NCBI GenBank assembly: GCA_004020545.1
Contig: SAQE01000063.1
Location: 1 to 32,518, forward strand
Reading direction: 5' to 3'
DNA length: 32,518 nt
Source of the DNA: Mesorhizobium sp.
GTDB lineage: Bacteria; Pseudomonadota; Alphaproteobacteria; Rhizobiales; Rhizobiaceae
A model generated the notes under the pieces. It was given only the letters and a program-made list of their open reading frames with translations. It searched no databases and was not told the DNA's origin. Position numbers and translations under genes: made by a program. Within the stretch, counting starts at the first letter, position 1, and the number at the start of each line of letters is the position of its first letter. Positions 25,479-32,518 of the stretch are shown here, piece after piece.

Positions 25479-26393
25479 TTATTTTTCAGTGGCGATCAGG
25501 CCGCGCACGAACCAGCGCTGCATCAGCACCACGACGATCAGCGGCGGCAGCATGACGATCAGCGTGCCGGCCATGGCGATATGCCATTCCGGCGCACCGC
25601 CGACATTGGGGATGAGCTGCTTGAGTTCCGTCACCGCCGTCGCATGCGACTGATCCGTGGTGATCAGCAGCGGCCACAGATACTGGTTCCAGGCCCACAG
25701 GAACATGATGGTGCCGAGCGCCGCCATGTTGTTGCGCGACAGCGGCAAGAGGATATCGATGAAGAAGCGCAGCGCGCCGGCGCCGTCCATGCGCGCGGCT
25801 TCCGTCAGCTCGTCCGGCACCGTCAGGAAGAACTGCCGATAGAGGAAGGTGCCGGTGGCGGTGGCGATCAGCGGCATGATCAGGCCGGTATAGGAGTTGA
25901 GCAGCCCGAGGCTCAGCGAGACCTGAACACCGGACACCTTCTCGATCAGCCAGGAGAGCCCGGTGACGTCCATGATCGCCTGATAGGGCGACAGGACGTT
26001 GGCGACCACCGCGTAGGTCGGCACGATGCGCACCTCGAGCGGCAGCATCAGCGTGACGAAGATCAGCCAGAAGATCAGCGTCCGCCCGGGATAGCGGAAA
26101 TAGACGATCGAGAAGGCGGTGAGCGCCGAGATGATCACTTTGCCGGCGGCGACGCCCGCCGCCATGATGAAGCTGTTGAAGAGCTTCGGGCCGAGGCCGG
26201 CCGTCGTCCAGGCCGTCTTGATGTTGACCCAGAAGTCGCTGCCCGGCAGCAGCGACATCGGCACGTCGTTGACGTCCTTCAGATTGTGCGAGGCGGCGAT
26301 CGCCACAATGACGAACGGCGCCACGCAGAAAACGAAGCCGGCGAACAAAATCAGATGCGTGAAGAAGTTGAGGATAGGGGTACGCTCGACCAT
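25479..26393 (-). CDS. ugpE: sn-glycerol-3-phosphate ABC transporter permease UgpE
   Basis: 304-aa permease with six helices (E. coli UgpE, 281 aa). The N-terminal helix runs [26 protein letters not shown], and the loop after it with [22 protein letters not shown] is family-like. The EAA coupling motif is [28 protein letters not shown]. The C-terminus ends [13 protein letters not shown], the conserved close of MalG/UgpE-type permeases. It follows ugpA by 7 bases and pairs with it to form the transport channel. The insertion [34 protein letters not shown] between helices is longer than usual. Confidence 0.92.
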   Translation of the reverse strand: MVERTPILNFFTHLILFAGFVFCVAPFVIVAIAASHNLKDVNDVPMSLLPGSDFWVNIKTAWTTAGLGPKLFNSFIMAAGVAAGKVIISALTAFSIVYFRYPGRTLIFWLIFVTLMLPLEVRIVPTYAVVANVLSPYQAIMDVTGLSWLIEKVSGVQVSLSLGLLNSYTGLIMPLIATATGTFLYRQFFLTVPDELTEAARMDGAGALRFFIDILLPLSRNNMAALGTIMFLWAWNQYLWPLLITTDQSHATAVTELKQLIPNVGGAPEWHIAMAGTLIVMLPPLIVVVLMQRWFVRGLIATEK

Positions 26394-26400
26394 GGCCGCC

Positions 26401-27285
26401 TCAGCGATAATGCACGCGCCGCTCGATGAAGCGGAACTGGACGATGGTCAGCACGATGATGAGTAGCATCAGGATGATGCTCTGCGCCGCCGCGCCTGAA
26501 TAATCGAGGCCTCTGAAGCCGTCGGAATAGATCTTGTAAACCATCAGGTTGGTGGCGTTCGCCGGGCCGCCGGCGGTCATGATGTCGACGATGCCGAAGG
26601 AATCCTGGAAGCTTTCGGTGATGTTGATGACCAGGAGGAAGAAGATCGTCGGCGTGATCAGCGGGAACTGGATGTCCCAGAAGCGTCGGACGACGCCCGA
26701 GCCGTCCATCGCCGCCGCCTCGATCAGCGAGCGCGGGATCGCCTGCAGGGCGGCGAGGAAGAAGATGAAATTGTAGCCGACATATTTCCATGAGAAGGCG
26801 ATGATCACGGAGGCCATGGCGTCGGCGCCGTTGAGGCCGGGATCCCAGAAGCCCGGCCAGAACTTGTTGACGGCGGCCATGAAGCCGGCTTCCGGTGCCA
26901 GGATAAAGCGGAACGCCAGCGCCAGCGCCGGTGCCGCGATGCCGTAGGGCCAGATCAGTACGACGCGGTAGAGACGTGAGCCGGCAAGCTGGCGGTCGGT
27001 CAGCGTGGCGAGCACCAGCGCGATGATCATGGCAAGCCCGGTGCTGATGCTGGCGAAGACAAGGCTTGCAGTAATCGAGTTCCAATAATCGGCGTTGGCG
27101 AGGATCGAGCGGAAATTGTCGAGCCCGACCCAGATGTTGCCGCCGCCCCAGGGCTGCTGCAGCGTCAGCGACCAGTAGACCGCCTGGCCGGCCGGCCAAT
27201 AGAAGAAGGTGAAGATCAGCAGGAGCTGCGGCACCGCGAACAGGATGCCGATCGTCCATCTGCCGAAAGTGACGCGTTTTTCCAT
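26401..27285 (-). CDS. ugpA: sn-glycerol-3-phosphate ABC transporter permease UgpA
   Basis: 294-aa permease, nearly the length of E. coli UgpA (295 aa). The first helix FAVPQLLLIFTFFYWPAGQAVYWSL with LQQPWGGGNIWVGLDNF is the UgpA/MalF-type opening. The EAA motif is AIPRSLIEAAAMDGSGVVRRFWDIQFPLITPT, followed by FQDSFGIVDIMTAGGPANATNLMVYKIYSDGF, a very well conserved UgpA segment. It lies 105 bases downstream of ugpB, a gap containing a hairpin, and 7 bases upstream of ugpE. Confidence 0.93.
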   Translation of the reverse strand: MEKRVTFGRWTIGILFAVPQLLLIFTFFYWPAGQAVYWSLTLQQPWGGGNIWVGLDNFRSILANADYWNSITASLVFASISTGLAMIIALVLATLTDRQLAGSRLYRVVLIWPYGIAAPALALAFRFILAPEAGFMAAVNKFWPGFWDPGLNGADAMASVIIAFSWKYVGYNFIFFLAALQAIPRSLIEAAAMDGSGVVRRFWDIQFPLITPTIFFLLVINITESFQDSFGIVDIMTAGGPANATNLMVYKIYSDGFRGLDYSGAAAQSIILMLLIIVLTIVQFRFIERRVHYR

Positions 27286-27345
27286 CGATCCGCCGACGCC
27301 GTTAAACCGCCAGCCCGCCTTCCGTGAACAGACTAGATGTGAAAC

Positions 27346-27374
27346 GGCCGCCCGTCGATTCTCGGCGGACGGCC
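27346..27374 (-). terminator. Hairpin between ugpB and ugpA
   Basis: GGCCGCCCG (27346-27354) and CGGACGGCC (27366-27374) form a stem with one mismatch. On the transcribed strand a short GTTTC follows, so it is at best a weak terminator. As with the iron transporter, it could lower expression of the membrane parts relative to the binding protein. Confidence 0.4.
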
Positions 27375-27390
27375 ATGGCTGCGTGTGAAA

Positions 27391-28743
27391 TCAGGGCAGC
27401 GTCTTGTTGGGATAGGTCTGCTGGAAGCGGTCGAGGATCGCGTCGCCGTTCTTGACCAGCGCGCCGATGCCTTCCTGCACGCTTTCCTTGTTGGCGAAGA
27501 TCGCCTGCATCTGCGTGCCGAACTCGGCGCGGATCTGGGTGAAGTTGCCGAGGCGGATACCGCGGGTGATTTCGGTCGGCTCCGAGGCGGTCAGGCTGGC
27601 GATCGCCACTTCACGGCCCTTGTAAGGCGCCTTGTCGTAGAAGCCGTTTGCCTTCATGTATTCGAAGCCCGACTTCGTCACCGGAATATAACCGGTGTTG
27701 GTCGACCAGAACAAAGCGGTCTTGGGGTCGTGGATGAAGTTGAGGAAGGCGGCAGCGCCCTTGTATTCGGCGTCCGACTTGCCGGACAGTACCCACAGCG
27801 AAGCGCCGCCGACCAGCGAATTCTTGCGCTCGGTGCCGGCATAGACCGGCAGCTCGGCGACATCCCAGTTCATGCCTTCCTTCTGGGTCTTGCCGACCGT
27901 GCCGTGGTCGCCGACCGAGGTCATGATGACCTGGCAGGTACCGGTCGCGAAGGCCTGCACCATATCCTGGCCAAGGTCCTTCGACTTGATCTTGATCAGG
28001 CCGTCGTCATACCACTTCTTCAAGTCGGTGACGTACTGGACGAACTTGGTCTTGTTCATTTCCAGGCGGGCGTCGAGGCCGTCATAGCCGTTGTTCTTGG
28101 TGGCGATCGGCTGGTTATGGATGGCCGAGAACTGCTCCATCAGCTGCCAGCTTTCGTTGCCGGAGATGTTGATCGCCATCGGGCAATCATAGCCGGCGTC
28201 CTTCAGTGCCTTGAGGTCGGCGCCGACATCTTCCCAGGTCTTGGGCGCCTCGGTCTTGCCGATCTTGGCGAAGGCGTCCTTGTTCCAGTACATCAGCGCC
28301 GTCGACGAGTTGAACGGGAAGGACAGCATCTCGCCCTTCGAGGTCGCGTAGTAGCGGGCGATGCCGGGGAAATAGTCGCTGTAGTCGATCTTGTAGCCGT
28401 TCTCTTCCATCAGCTTGTCGGCCGGCTTGTAGGCGCCCGACAGCATCATGGTGGCGGTGCCGACGTCATACACCTGGACGACGGTGGGCTGCTTGCCGGC
28501 GCGGAAGGCGGCGATGGTGTTCTGCAGCGTGGCGTCGTAGTTGCCCTGGCTGGTGCAGACCACTTCATAGTCGGACTGCGAGGCGTTGAAGTTCTTGCAC
28601 AGCGTGTCGACGACGCGGGCGAGATCGCCCGACAGGCCGAACCAGAAATCGAATTTGACCGGCTCCGCAAATGCAGGAACCGCGAGCGCGGTGCTGAGCG
28701 CGCCGGCGGCAAGGGCGGCGAGGCCCCGCTTGATGATCGTCAT
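27391..28743 (-). CDS. ugpB: sn-glycerol-3-phosphate ABC transporter substrate-binding protein
   Basis: 450-aa periplasmic binding protein (E. coli UgpB, 438 aa) with a Sec signal peptide ending in AFA-E at about residue 26. The mature N-terminus VKFDFWFGLSGDLARVVDTLCKNFNASQSDYEV is the UgpB opening, with the W and L of the ligand pocket, and QGNYDATLQNTIAAFRAGKQPTVVQVYDVGTATMM follows. The segment SLVGGASLWVLSG (about residue 300) is the usual UgpB GGASLWV motif. Ligands of the family are glycerol 3-phosphate and glycerophosphocholine. AGAGGG lies 6 bases before the ATG. It is first of ugpBAEC plus a phosphodiesterase. Confidence 0.94.
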   Translation of the reverse strand: MTIIKRGLAALAAGALSTALAVPAFAEPVKFDFWFGLSGDLARVVDTLCKNFNASQSDYEVVCTSQGNYDATLQNTIAAFRAGKQPTVVQVYDVGTATMMLSGAYKPADKLMEENGYKIDYSDYFPGIARYYATSKGEMLSFPFNSSTALMYWNKDAFAKIGKTEAPKTWEDVGADLKALKDAGYDCPMAINISGNESWQLMEQFSAIHNQPIATKNNGYDGLDARLEMNKTKFVQYVTDLKKWYDDGLIKIKSKDLGQDMVQAFATGTCQVIMTSVGDHGTVGKTQKEGMNWDVAELPVYAGTERKNSLVGGASLWVLSGKSDAEYKGAAAFLNFIHDPKTALFWSTNTGYIPVTKSGFEYMKANGFYDKAPYKGREVAIASLTASEPTEITRGIRLGNFTQIRAEFGTQMQAIFANKESVQEGIGALVKNGDAILDRFQQTYPNKTLP

Positions 28744-28814
28744 GGTTTTTCCCTCTTGAGTGGCAGTTTGACAAGGTTTTGCGCAAGTCCTTGCCGCTCT
28801 CTTAGAGAAGGTAT

Positions 28815-28821
28815 GTGACAG
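28815..28821 (-). promoter_or_regulatory. Possible single Pho-box half-site upstream of ugpB
   Basis: Read toward ugpB, CTGTCAC (28821-28815) equals one half of the PhoB site CTGTCAT-N4-CTGTCAT but the second half is poor on either side. E. coli ugp is PhoB-dependent, so the match is mentioned, but one heptamer is weak evidence. The remaining gap 28744-28993 between ugpB and the divergent hydrolase shows no clearer -35/-10 pair. Confidence 0.2.
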
Positions 28822-28993
28822 TTCTGTTGTGGCCCCCGGACTGGTAGGTTGGGCCCTGTGGACAGCCAGTCTCTCCTCCCCTTCGGCGGTCGTGCCGGCA
28901 TGAAAACGTCATATCGGCGGTCTAGGAAGCTAGAGCGCCGAAAAGCGGCGTAAAGGCCGGCCGTGATTAACCGGCTAAATTTGGACGAACGCC

Positions 28994-30034
28994 ATGCTTG
29001 TCGCGCAATTGACCCATGTCCCGATCGCCGAACGCCAGGCGATGCGGGAAGGTCCGCGCGACAGCGCCACCCACCTGCGCCACGCGGCCGCCATTCCGGC
29101 GCTGGGCGAGATCGAGATCGGCGGCAAGACGTCCCGCGGCAGCGCCGGCGCGAGCCTGGCCGTGATGGCCTGGAACGTCGAGCGGCTTCGCCATGTCGAT
29201 GCGATTGCCGCAACGATCGCCGGCCAGGCGCCGGACGTCGTCCTGCTGTCGGAGGTCGACAAGGGCATGGCACGCTCCGGCAACGGTCATCCGCTGAGCC
29301 GGCTCGCCGACCGGCTCGGCCATGCCTTCGCCTATGGCGTCGAGTTCGTCGAGCTGGGCGCCGGCAATGAAACGGAGCGGGCGGCAGCCGGCGAAGCCGA
29401 GAATGCCGAAGGCTTCCACGGCAATGCCGTGACCAGCGCAATGCCGCTGCTGCGGCCGTTCCTCGTTCGGCTGGATGCCGCCGGCGGCTGGTTCCGGCCC
29501 GAGCGCGGCCAGCCGCGCATCGGCGGACGGATGGCGATCGGCGGCCAAGTTTTGCTCGGCGGGCGCCGGGTGACGATCGTTTCCGTGCATCTCGAAAACC
29601 GCACCGATCCCGCCGGCCGGGCCGACCAGACACGCCATCTCCTCGATGCCATCGACAGATACGATGCGGAAGCGCCTGTGCTGATCGGCGGCGACTTCAA
29701 CACGCTGACCGCCAGCCATGAAGAGCGTCACGACGACCCGGCCGCATGGCTTGAGCGGATCGCGGCCGAACCCGATCGGCTGATCAAGGTCGAACGCCAC
29801 GAACCGTTGTTCCAGGTGTTTGCCGAGCGCGGCTATGGCTGGCAGGACGCCAACACGCTCGACCGGCCGACCCAGCGGCGAGCGGCGGGAGACCCGACGC
29901 CGATCGGCCGCATCGACTGGTTCTTCACCCGTGGCCTGGTGGCAAGCGCTCCGGCCACCCTGCCGGCGCTGTTGCCGGACGGCAGCCCGAGTTCCGACCA
30001 TGAGGCACTGATCGTCACCGTCCGTTTGGGGTGA
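28994..30034 (+). CDS. Endonuclease/exonuclease/phosphatase-family hydrolase
   Basis: 346-aa protein of the DNase I-like EEP fold. Catalytic positions can be matched: N61 in WNVER, E87 in LSEVD, H199 in VSVHLENRTDP, D234 and N236 in GGDFNT, D308 in IDWFF, and D335-H336 in SSDHEA. The family includes nucleases, sphingomyelinases and inositol-phosphate phosphatases. It has no signal peptide, and MLVAQLTHVPIAERQAMREG precedes the domain. It is transcribed divergently from ugpB, and that neighbourhood suggests a phosphodiester substrate such as a phospholipid head group; this is inference. It is not the AP endonuclease XthA, whose hallmark motifs differ. Confidence 0.9.
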   Translation: MLVAQLTHVPIAERQAMREGPRDSATHLRHAAAIPALGEIEIGGKTSRGSAGASLAVMAWNVERLRHVDAIAATIAGQAPDVVLLSEVDKGMARSGNGHPLSRLADRLGHAFAYGVEFVELGAGNETERAAAGEAENAEGFHGNAVTSAMPLLRPFLVRLDAAGGWFRPERGQPRIGGRMAIGGQVLLGGRRVTIVSVHLENRTDPAGRADQTRHLLDAIDRYDAEAPVLIGGDFNTLTASHEERHDDPAAWLERIAAEPDRLIKVERHEPLFQVFAERGYGWQDANTLDRPTQRRAAGDPTPIGRIDWFFTRGLVASAPATLPALLPDGSPSSDHEALIVTVRLG

Positions 30035-30067
30035 GCATCGCGCTCAATCGCATCCGCGCCTTGGCGT

Positions 30068-30748
30068 TCACGGCCCGAGCGCGGCTTCCACCAGCCGCTT
30101 GGCGTCGGCGCTCGACCATTCGGCCGGGCCGTTCATATGCGCGATCAGGCAGCCTTCATCGTCGATCAGCATCGTCACAGGCAAGCCCAGCGCCAGGCCG
30201 CGCGTCTTGGCCTCGTTGAACAGGCCCATCGTCGAGTCCCGATAGTAGCCCAGCGTCTCGACGCCGATCTCCTTGAGGAATTTTTTCGGCTTGGCGTCGT
30301 CGCCGGTGTCGACATTGACCGCCACCACCTCGAAAGTGTTGCTGCCCTTCTCCTTCTGCAGCGCGTCGAGCGCCGGCATCTCGGCGCGGCAGGGCGCGCA
30401 CCATGTCGCCCAGAGATTGAGCAGCACCGTCTTGCCGGCGTGATCGGCGACCGTCATCGGCTTGCCATCGGGACCGTTGAAGGCAAGGCTCTTCAGCGAC
30501 TGCGGCGGGTCGGCCGGCCGCAGCGCCGCCACCTGGCCGACGGCCTTGGCCGCGACCTGCTTGGCCCGCCCGGCCTTGGCCTTGCAGGCGACATCGTCCT
30601 TGCCGTCGGCTGCCGCGGCCTGAGGCGGGGCGTTGTTGCCAGAACCGCTCTCGCTGACATATACCGCGACCGCGCCCGCCAGCACGCCCGCCGCCAGGGC
30701 GGCGAGGATGAGGCGCGGGGCCGGGAAGAATCTATTGCCGTCTGCCAT
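30068..30748 (-). CDS. tlpA: TlpA-type membrane-anchored thiol:disulfide oxidoreductase
   Basis: 226-aa thioredoxin-fold protein with an uncleaved N-terminal anchor ([19 protein letters not shown], about 13-31) and a periplasmic domain. The active site is WCAPC, C117 and C120, with cis-proline P190 in GLPVTM. A second cysteine pair, C55 and C200, corresponds to the extra structural disulfide of Bradyrhizobium TlpA (221 aa). That protein reduces the copper chaperone ScoI and CoxB during cytochrome oxidase assembly. The reading frame is open much further upstream as antisense to argH; the ATG at 30748 restores the family length and anchor. It is divergent from argH with only 36 bases between the starts. 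Confidence 0.93.
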   Translation of the reverse strand: MADGNRFFPAPRLILAALAAGVLAGAVAVYVSESGSGNNAPPQAAAADGKDDVACKAKAGRAKQVAAKAVGQVAALRPADPPQSLKSLAFNGPDGKPMTVADHAGKTVLLNLWATWCAPCRAEMPALDALQKEKGSNTFEVVAVNVDTGDDAKPKKFLKEIGVETLGYYRDSTMGLFNEAKTRGLALGLPVTMLIDDEGCLIAHMNGPAEWSSADAKRLVEAALGP

Positions 30749-30784
30749 TTTCTTAAAAACTGCTCCGGAGCACGGGTTATAGCG

Positions 30785-32185
30785 ATGAGCGACAAGAAGG
30801 CCAGCAACCAGATGTGGGGCGGACGTTTTGCCTCGGGTCCGGCCGCGATCATGGAAGCGATCAACGCGTCGATCTCCTTCGACCGAAAACTCTATGCCCA
30901 GGACATCAGAGGGTCGATCGCCCACAGCGAGATGCTGGCGCAAACGGGCATTATTTCGGCCGCCGATCAAGAAAAAATCGCTCACGGGCTGAACACGATC
31001 CTGAAAGAGATCGAGGCTGGCAAATTCGAATTCTCGACCCGGCTCGAGGACATCCACATGAATGTCGAGGCGCGCCTTGCCGATCTGATCGGCCCGGCCG
31101 CCGGCCGCCTGCATACCGCCCGCTCGCGCAACGACCAAGTGGCGGTCGATCTCAGGCTCTGGGTCAAGGAAGAATGCCAGCGCGTCGCCGAGGCGCTGAA
31201 GGGCCTGATCGCCGCTTTCCTGGAGCGCGCCGAGGAGCACGCCGCAACGGTGATGCCCGGCTTCACCCATATGCAGGCCGCGCAACCGGTGACCTTCGGG
31301 CACCATTGCATGGCCTATGTCGAGATGTTCGGCCGTGACCTCTCGCGCGTCCGCGATGCCATCGAGCGGATGGACGAAAGCCCGCTCGGTGCTGCCGCCC
31401 TTGCCGGCACCAGCTTCGGCATCGATCGTCACATGACGGCGAACGCGCTCGGCTTCCGCGAGCCGATGCGCAATTCTCTCGACAGCGTGTCGGACCGCGA
31501 TTTCGCGCTCGAGTTCCTCTCGATCGCCGCGATCTGCGGCACGCATCTGTCGCGGCTCGCCGAAGAGATCATCATCTGGTCGACGCCACAATTCGGCTTC
31601 ATCCGGCTCTCCGACAGCTTTTCCACCGGCTCCTCGATCATGCCGCAGAAGAAGAACCCCGACGCCGCCGAGCTGGTGCGCGGCAAGACCGGCCGCATCA
31701 ACGGTCACCTGATCGGCCTGCTGACGGTGATGAAGGGCATGCCGCTGACCTATGGCAAGGACATGCAGGAAGACAAGGAATCGGTCTTCGACGCCGCCGA
31801 GACGCTCGACCTGATGCTGGCCGCGACCACCGGCATGGTGCGCGACATGACCGTGAACGCGGCGGCCATGAAGAAGGCCGCCGGCGCCGGCCATGCCACC
31901 GCCACCGACCTTGCCGACTGGCTGGTGCGCAATCTCGGCCTCCCCTTCCGCGAGGCCCATCACGTCACCGGCCGCGCCGTGGCGCTGGCCGAGGAGAAGA
32001 AGGTCAGCCTGGAAAAGCTCTCTTTGGAGGACCTGCGCTCCATCCATCCCGGCATCACCGACGGCATCTTCTCGGTGCTTGCCGTGCAGAATTCGGTGAA
32101 GAGCCGCACAAGTTTCGGCGGCACGGCGCCGTCGGAAGTGAAGAAGCAGATCCGCTACTGGAAAAAGCGCCTGGCCAAGGCCTGA
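30785..32185 (+). CDS. argH: Argininosuccinate lyase
   Basis: 466-aa enzyme that splits argininosuccinate into arginine and fumarate, the last step of arginine synthesis. The N-terminus [19 protein letters not shown] is typical. The family signature [12 protein letters not shown] is at 282-293 and contains the catalytic serine; [14 protein letters not shown] (about 113-126), TDLRLWV-like helices and HTRSRND-type elements (here HTARSRND) are intact. Length equals that of most bacterial ArgH. Only 36 bases separate its ATG from the tlpA start, so both promoters are compressed. argH-lptM-lysA is the usual rhizobial order. Confidence 0.97.
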   Translation: MSDKKASNQMWGGRFASGPAAIMEAINASISFDRKLYAQDIRGSIAHSEMLAQTGIISAADQEKIAHGLNTILKEIEAGKFEFSTRLEDIHMNVEARLADLIGPAAGRLHTARSRNDQVAVDLRLWVKEECQRVAEALKGLIAAFLERAEEHAATVMPGFTHMQAAQPVTFGHHCMAYVEMFGRDLSRVRDAIERMDESPLGAAALAGTSFGIDRHMTANALGFREPMRNSLDSVSDRDFALEFLSIAAICGTHLSRLAEEIIIWSTPQFGFIRLSDSFSTGSSIMPQKKNPDAAELVRGKTGRINGHLIGLLTVMKGMPLTYGKDMQEDKESVFDAAETLDLMLAATTGMVRDMTVNAAAMKKAAGAGHATATDLADWLVRNLGLPFREAHHVTGRAVALAEEKKVSLEKLSLEDLRSIHPGITDGIFSVLAVQNSVKSRTSFGGTAPSEVKKQIRYWKKRLAKA

Positions 32186-32255
32186 GTTAGGTGCAATGCG
32201 CCGAAAACTCGGCTAAAAGCGGCGGCACAAGAAACAGTTTCGGACGGATGGATCG

Positions 32256-32462
32256 ATGACCGGAAGCAGGATTTTGGTGACGCTCGCGCTGCTCGCGGCG
32301 ATGGTTGCCGTCACGGCCTGCGGCCGAAGGACCGGCCTCGATACGCCGTATGAGGCGGCGGTGCAGGCGCGCAAGGATGCGGAGAAGGCGAAACAGCCGC
32401 TGCCGCCGGAGCCGGAGAAACCGGTCAAGGACAAGAAGTTCATTCTCGATCCTTTGCTCTAG
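32256..32462 (+). CDS. lptM: LptM-like lipoprotein (LPS translocon maturation chaperone family)
   Basis: 68-aa lipoprotein: a signal peptide MTGSRILVTLALLAAMVAV ends in a lipobox TAC with lipidated C22, followed by GRRTGLDTPYEAA, the CG-x-x-x-x-L-x-x-P pattern of LptM (formerly YifL) that contacts the LptDE translocon in E. coli. The rest is a charged, proline-rich tail (KPVKDKKFILDPLL); its end, FILDPLL, is typical of the rhizobial members found between argH and lysA. Membrane anchoring in the outer membrane is inferred. Confidence 0.88.
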   Translation: MTGSRILVTLALLAAMVAVTACGRRTGLDTPYEAAVQARKDAEKAKQPLPPEPEKPVKDKKFILDPLL

Positions 32463-32518
32463 ATGTGGAGCCTCAACAGGTTGTCCCCGGACAGGCCGAG
32501 TCTGCTGATTGGCGTTTG

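Noticed and set aside
30748-32047. Extension of the tlpA reading frame upstream through argH
   Set aside because: The added sequence is antisense to argH; the ATG at 30748 gives the family length and membrane anchor.
32200-32213. GCCGA/TCGGC hairpin after argH as a terminator
   Set aside because: Only five base pairs and no T-run.
32463-32518. An ATG directly after the LptM-like stop opens a frame to the window end (MWSLNRLSPDRPSLLIGV), possibly the next gene
   Set aside because: No ribosome site is visible and the residues do not look like the lysA N-terminus expected after argH-lptM; 18 codons are too few to judge.

Overview
The window looks like chromosome from a Rhizobiales alphaproteobacterium, most likely Mesorhizobium or a close relative. 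I infer this from the GC-rich, strongly third-position-biased coding sequence, the rhizobial orders etfB-etfA-hbdA and argH-lptM, the SigF/NrsF sigma/anti-sigma pair, TlpA, and intergenic palindromic repeats of rhizobial style. No tRNA, rRNA, CRISPR array, prophage or complete insertion sequence was seen. The first 41 bases carry two GTTACC-type direct repeats that may be the end of an insertion sequence lying to the left.

Layout. 1-4650 is housekeeping and accessory: an HNH endonuclease, an AlkA-type glycosylase, a zinc-less glutamyl-queuosine tRNA synthetase, a small membrane protein, an EamA transporter and a BrkB-family membrane protein. 4705-7225 is a compact four-gene plus-strand run (SDR, twin-TM small protein, PduO-type adenosyltransferase, rhomboid protease). 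7391-10244 holds electron-transfer flavoprotein (etfBA) and 3-hydroxybutyryl-CoA dehydrogenase, separated by a terminator and tandem palindromic repeats. 10271-13595 (minus) holds a PAS/GGDEF diguanylate cyclase and a redox-type ECF sigma factor with its NrsF-like anti-sigma and a self-promoter.

13825-19375 is the most interesting block: a guanidine-utilisation operon. A textbook sigma-54 -24/-12 site precedes a guanidine-I (ykkC) riboswitch, followed by a three-part ABC importer, a nickel-type guanidine hydrolase (GdmH-like ureohydrolase), an unrecognised protein with an extreme His-rich N-terminus, and a HupE/UreJ-type nickel permease. The logic I infer is nitrogen-limitation transcription plus guanidine sensing, guanidine import, hydrolysis to urea and ammonia, and dedicated nickel supply. 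No HypA/HypB-type chaperone is encoded in the operon, so the His-rich protein is a candidate replacement.

19650-23483 is a ferric-iron ABC importer with a candidate RirA iron-responsive box overlapping its promoter. 23547-28743 (minus) is a ugpBAEC glycerol-3-phosphate importer ending in a GpdQ/CpdA-type phosphodiesterase, with a divergent endonuclease/exonuclease/phosphatase-fold hydrolase at 28994-30034. The right end has tlpA divergent from argH, then an LptM-like lipoprotein; in rhizobia lysA usually follows, but it is beyond the window.
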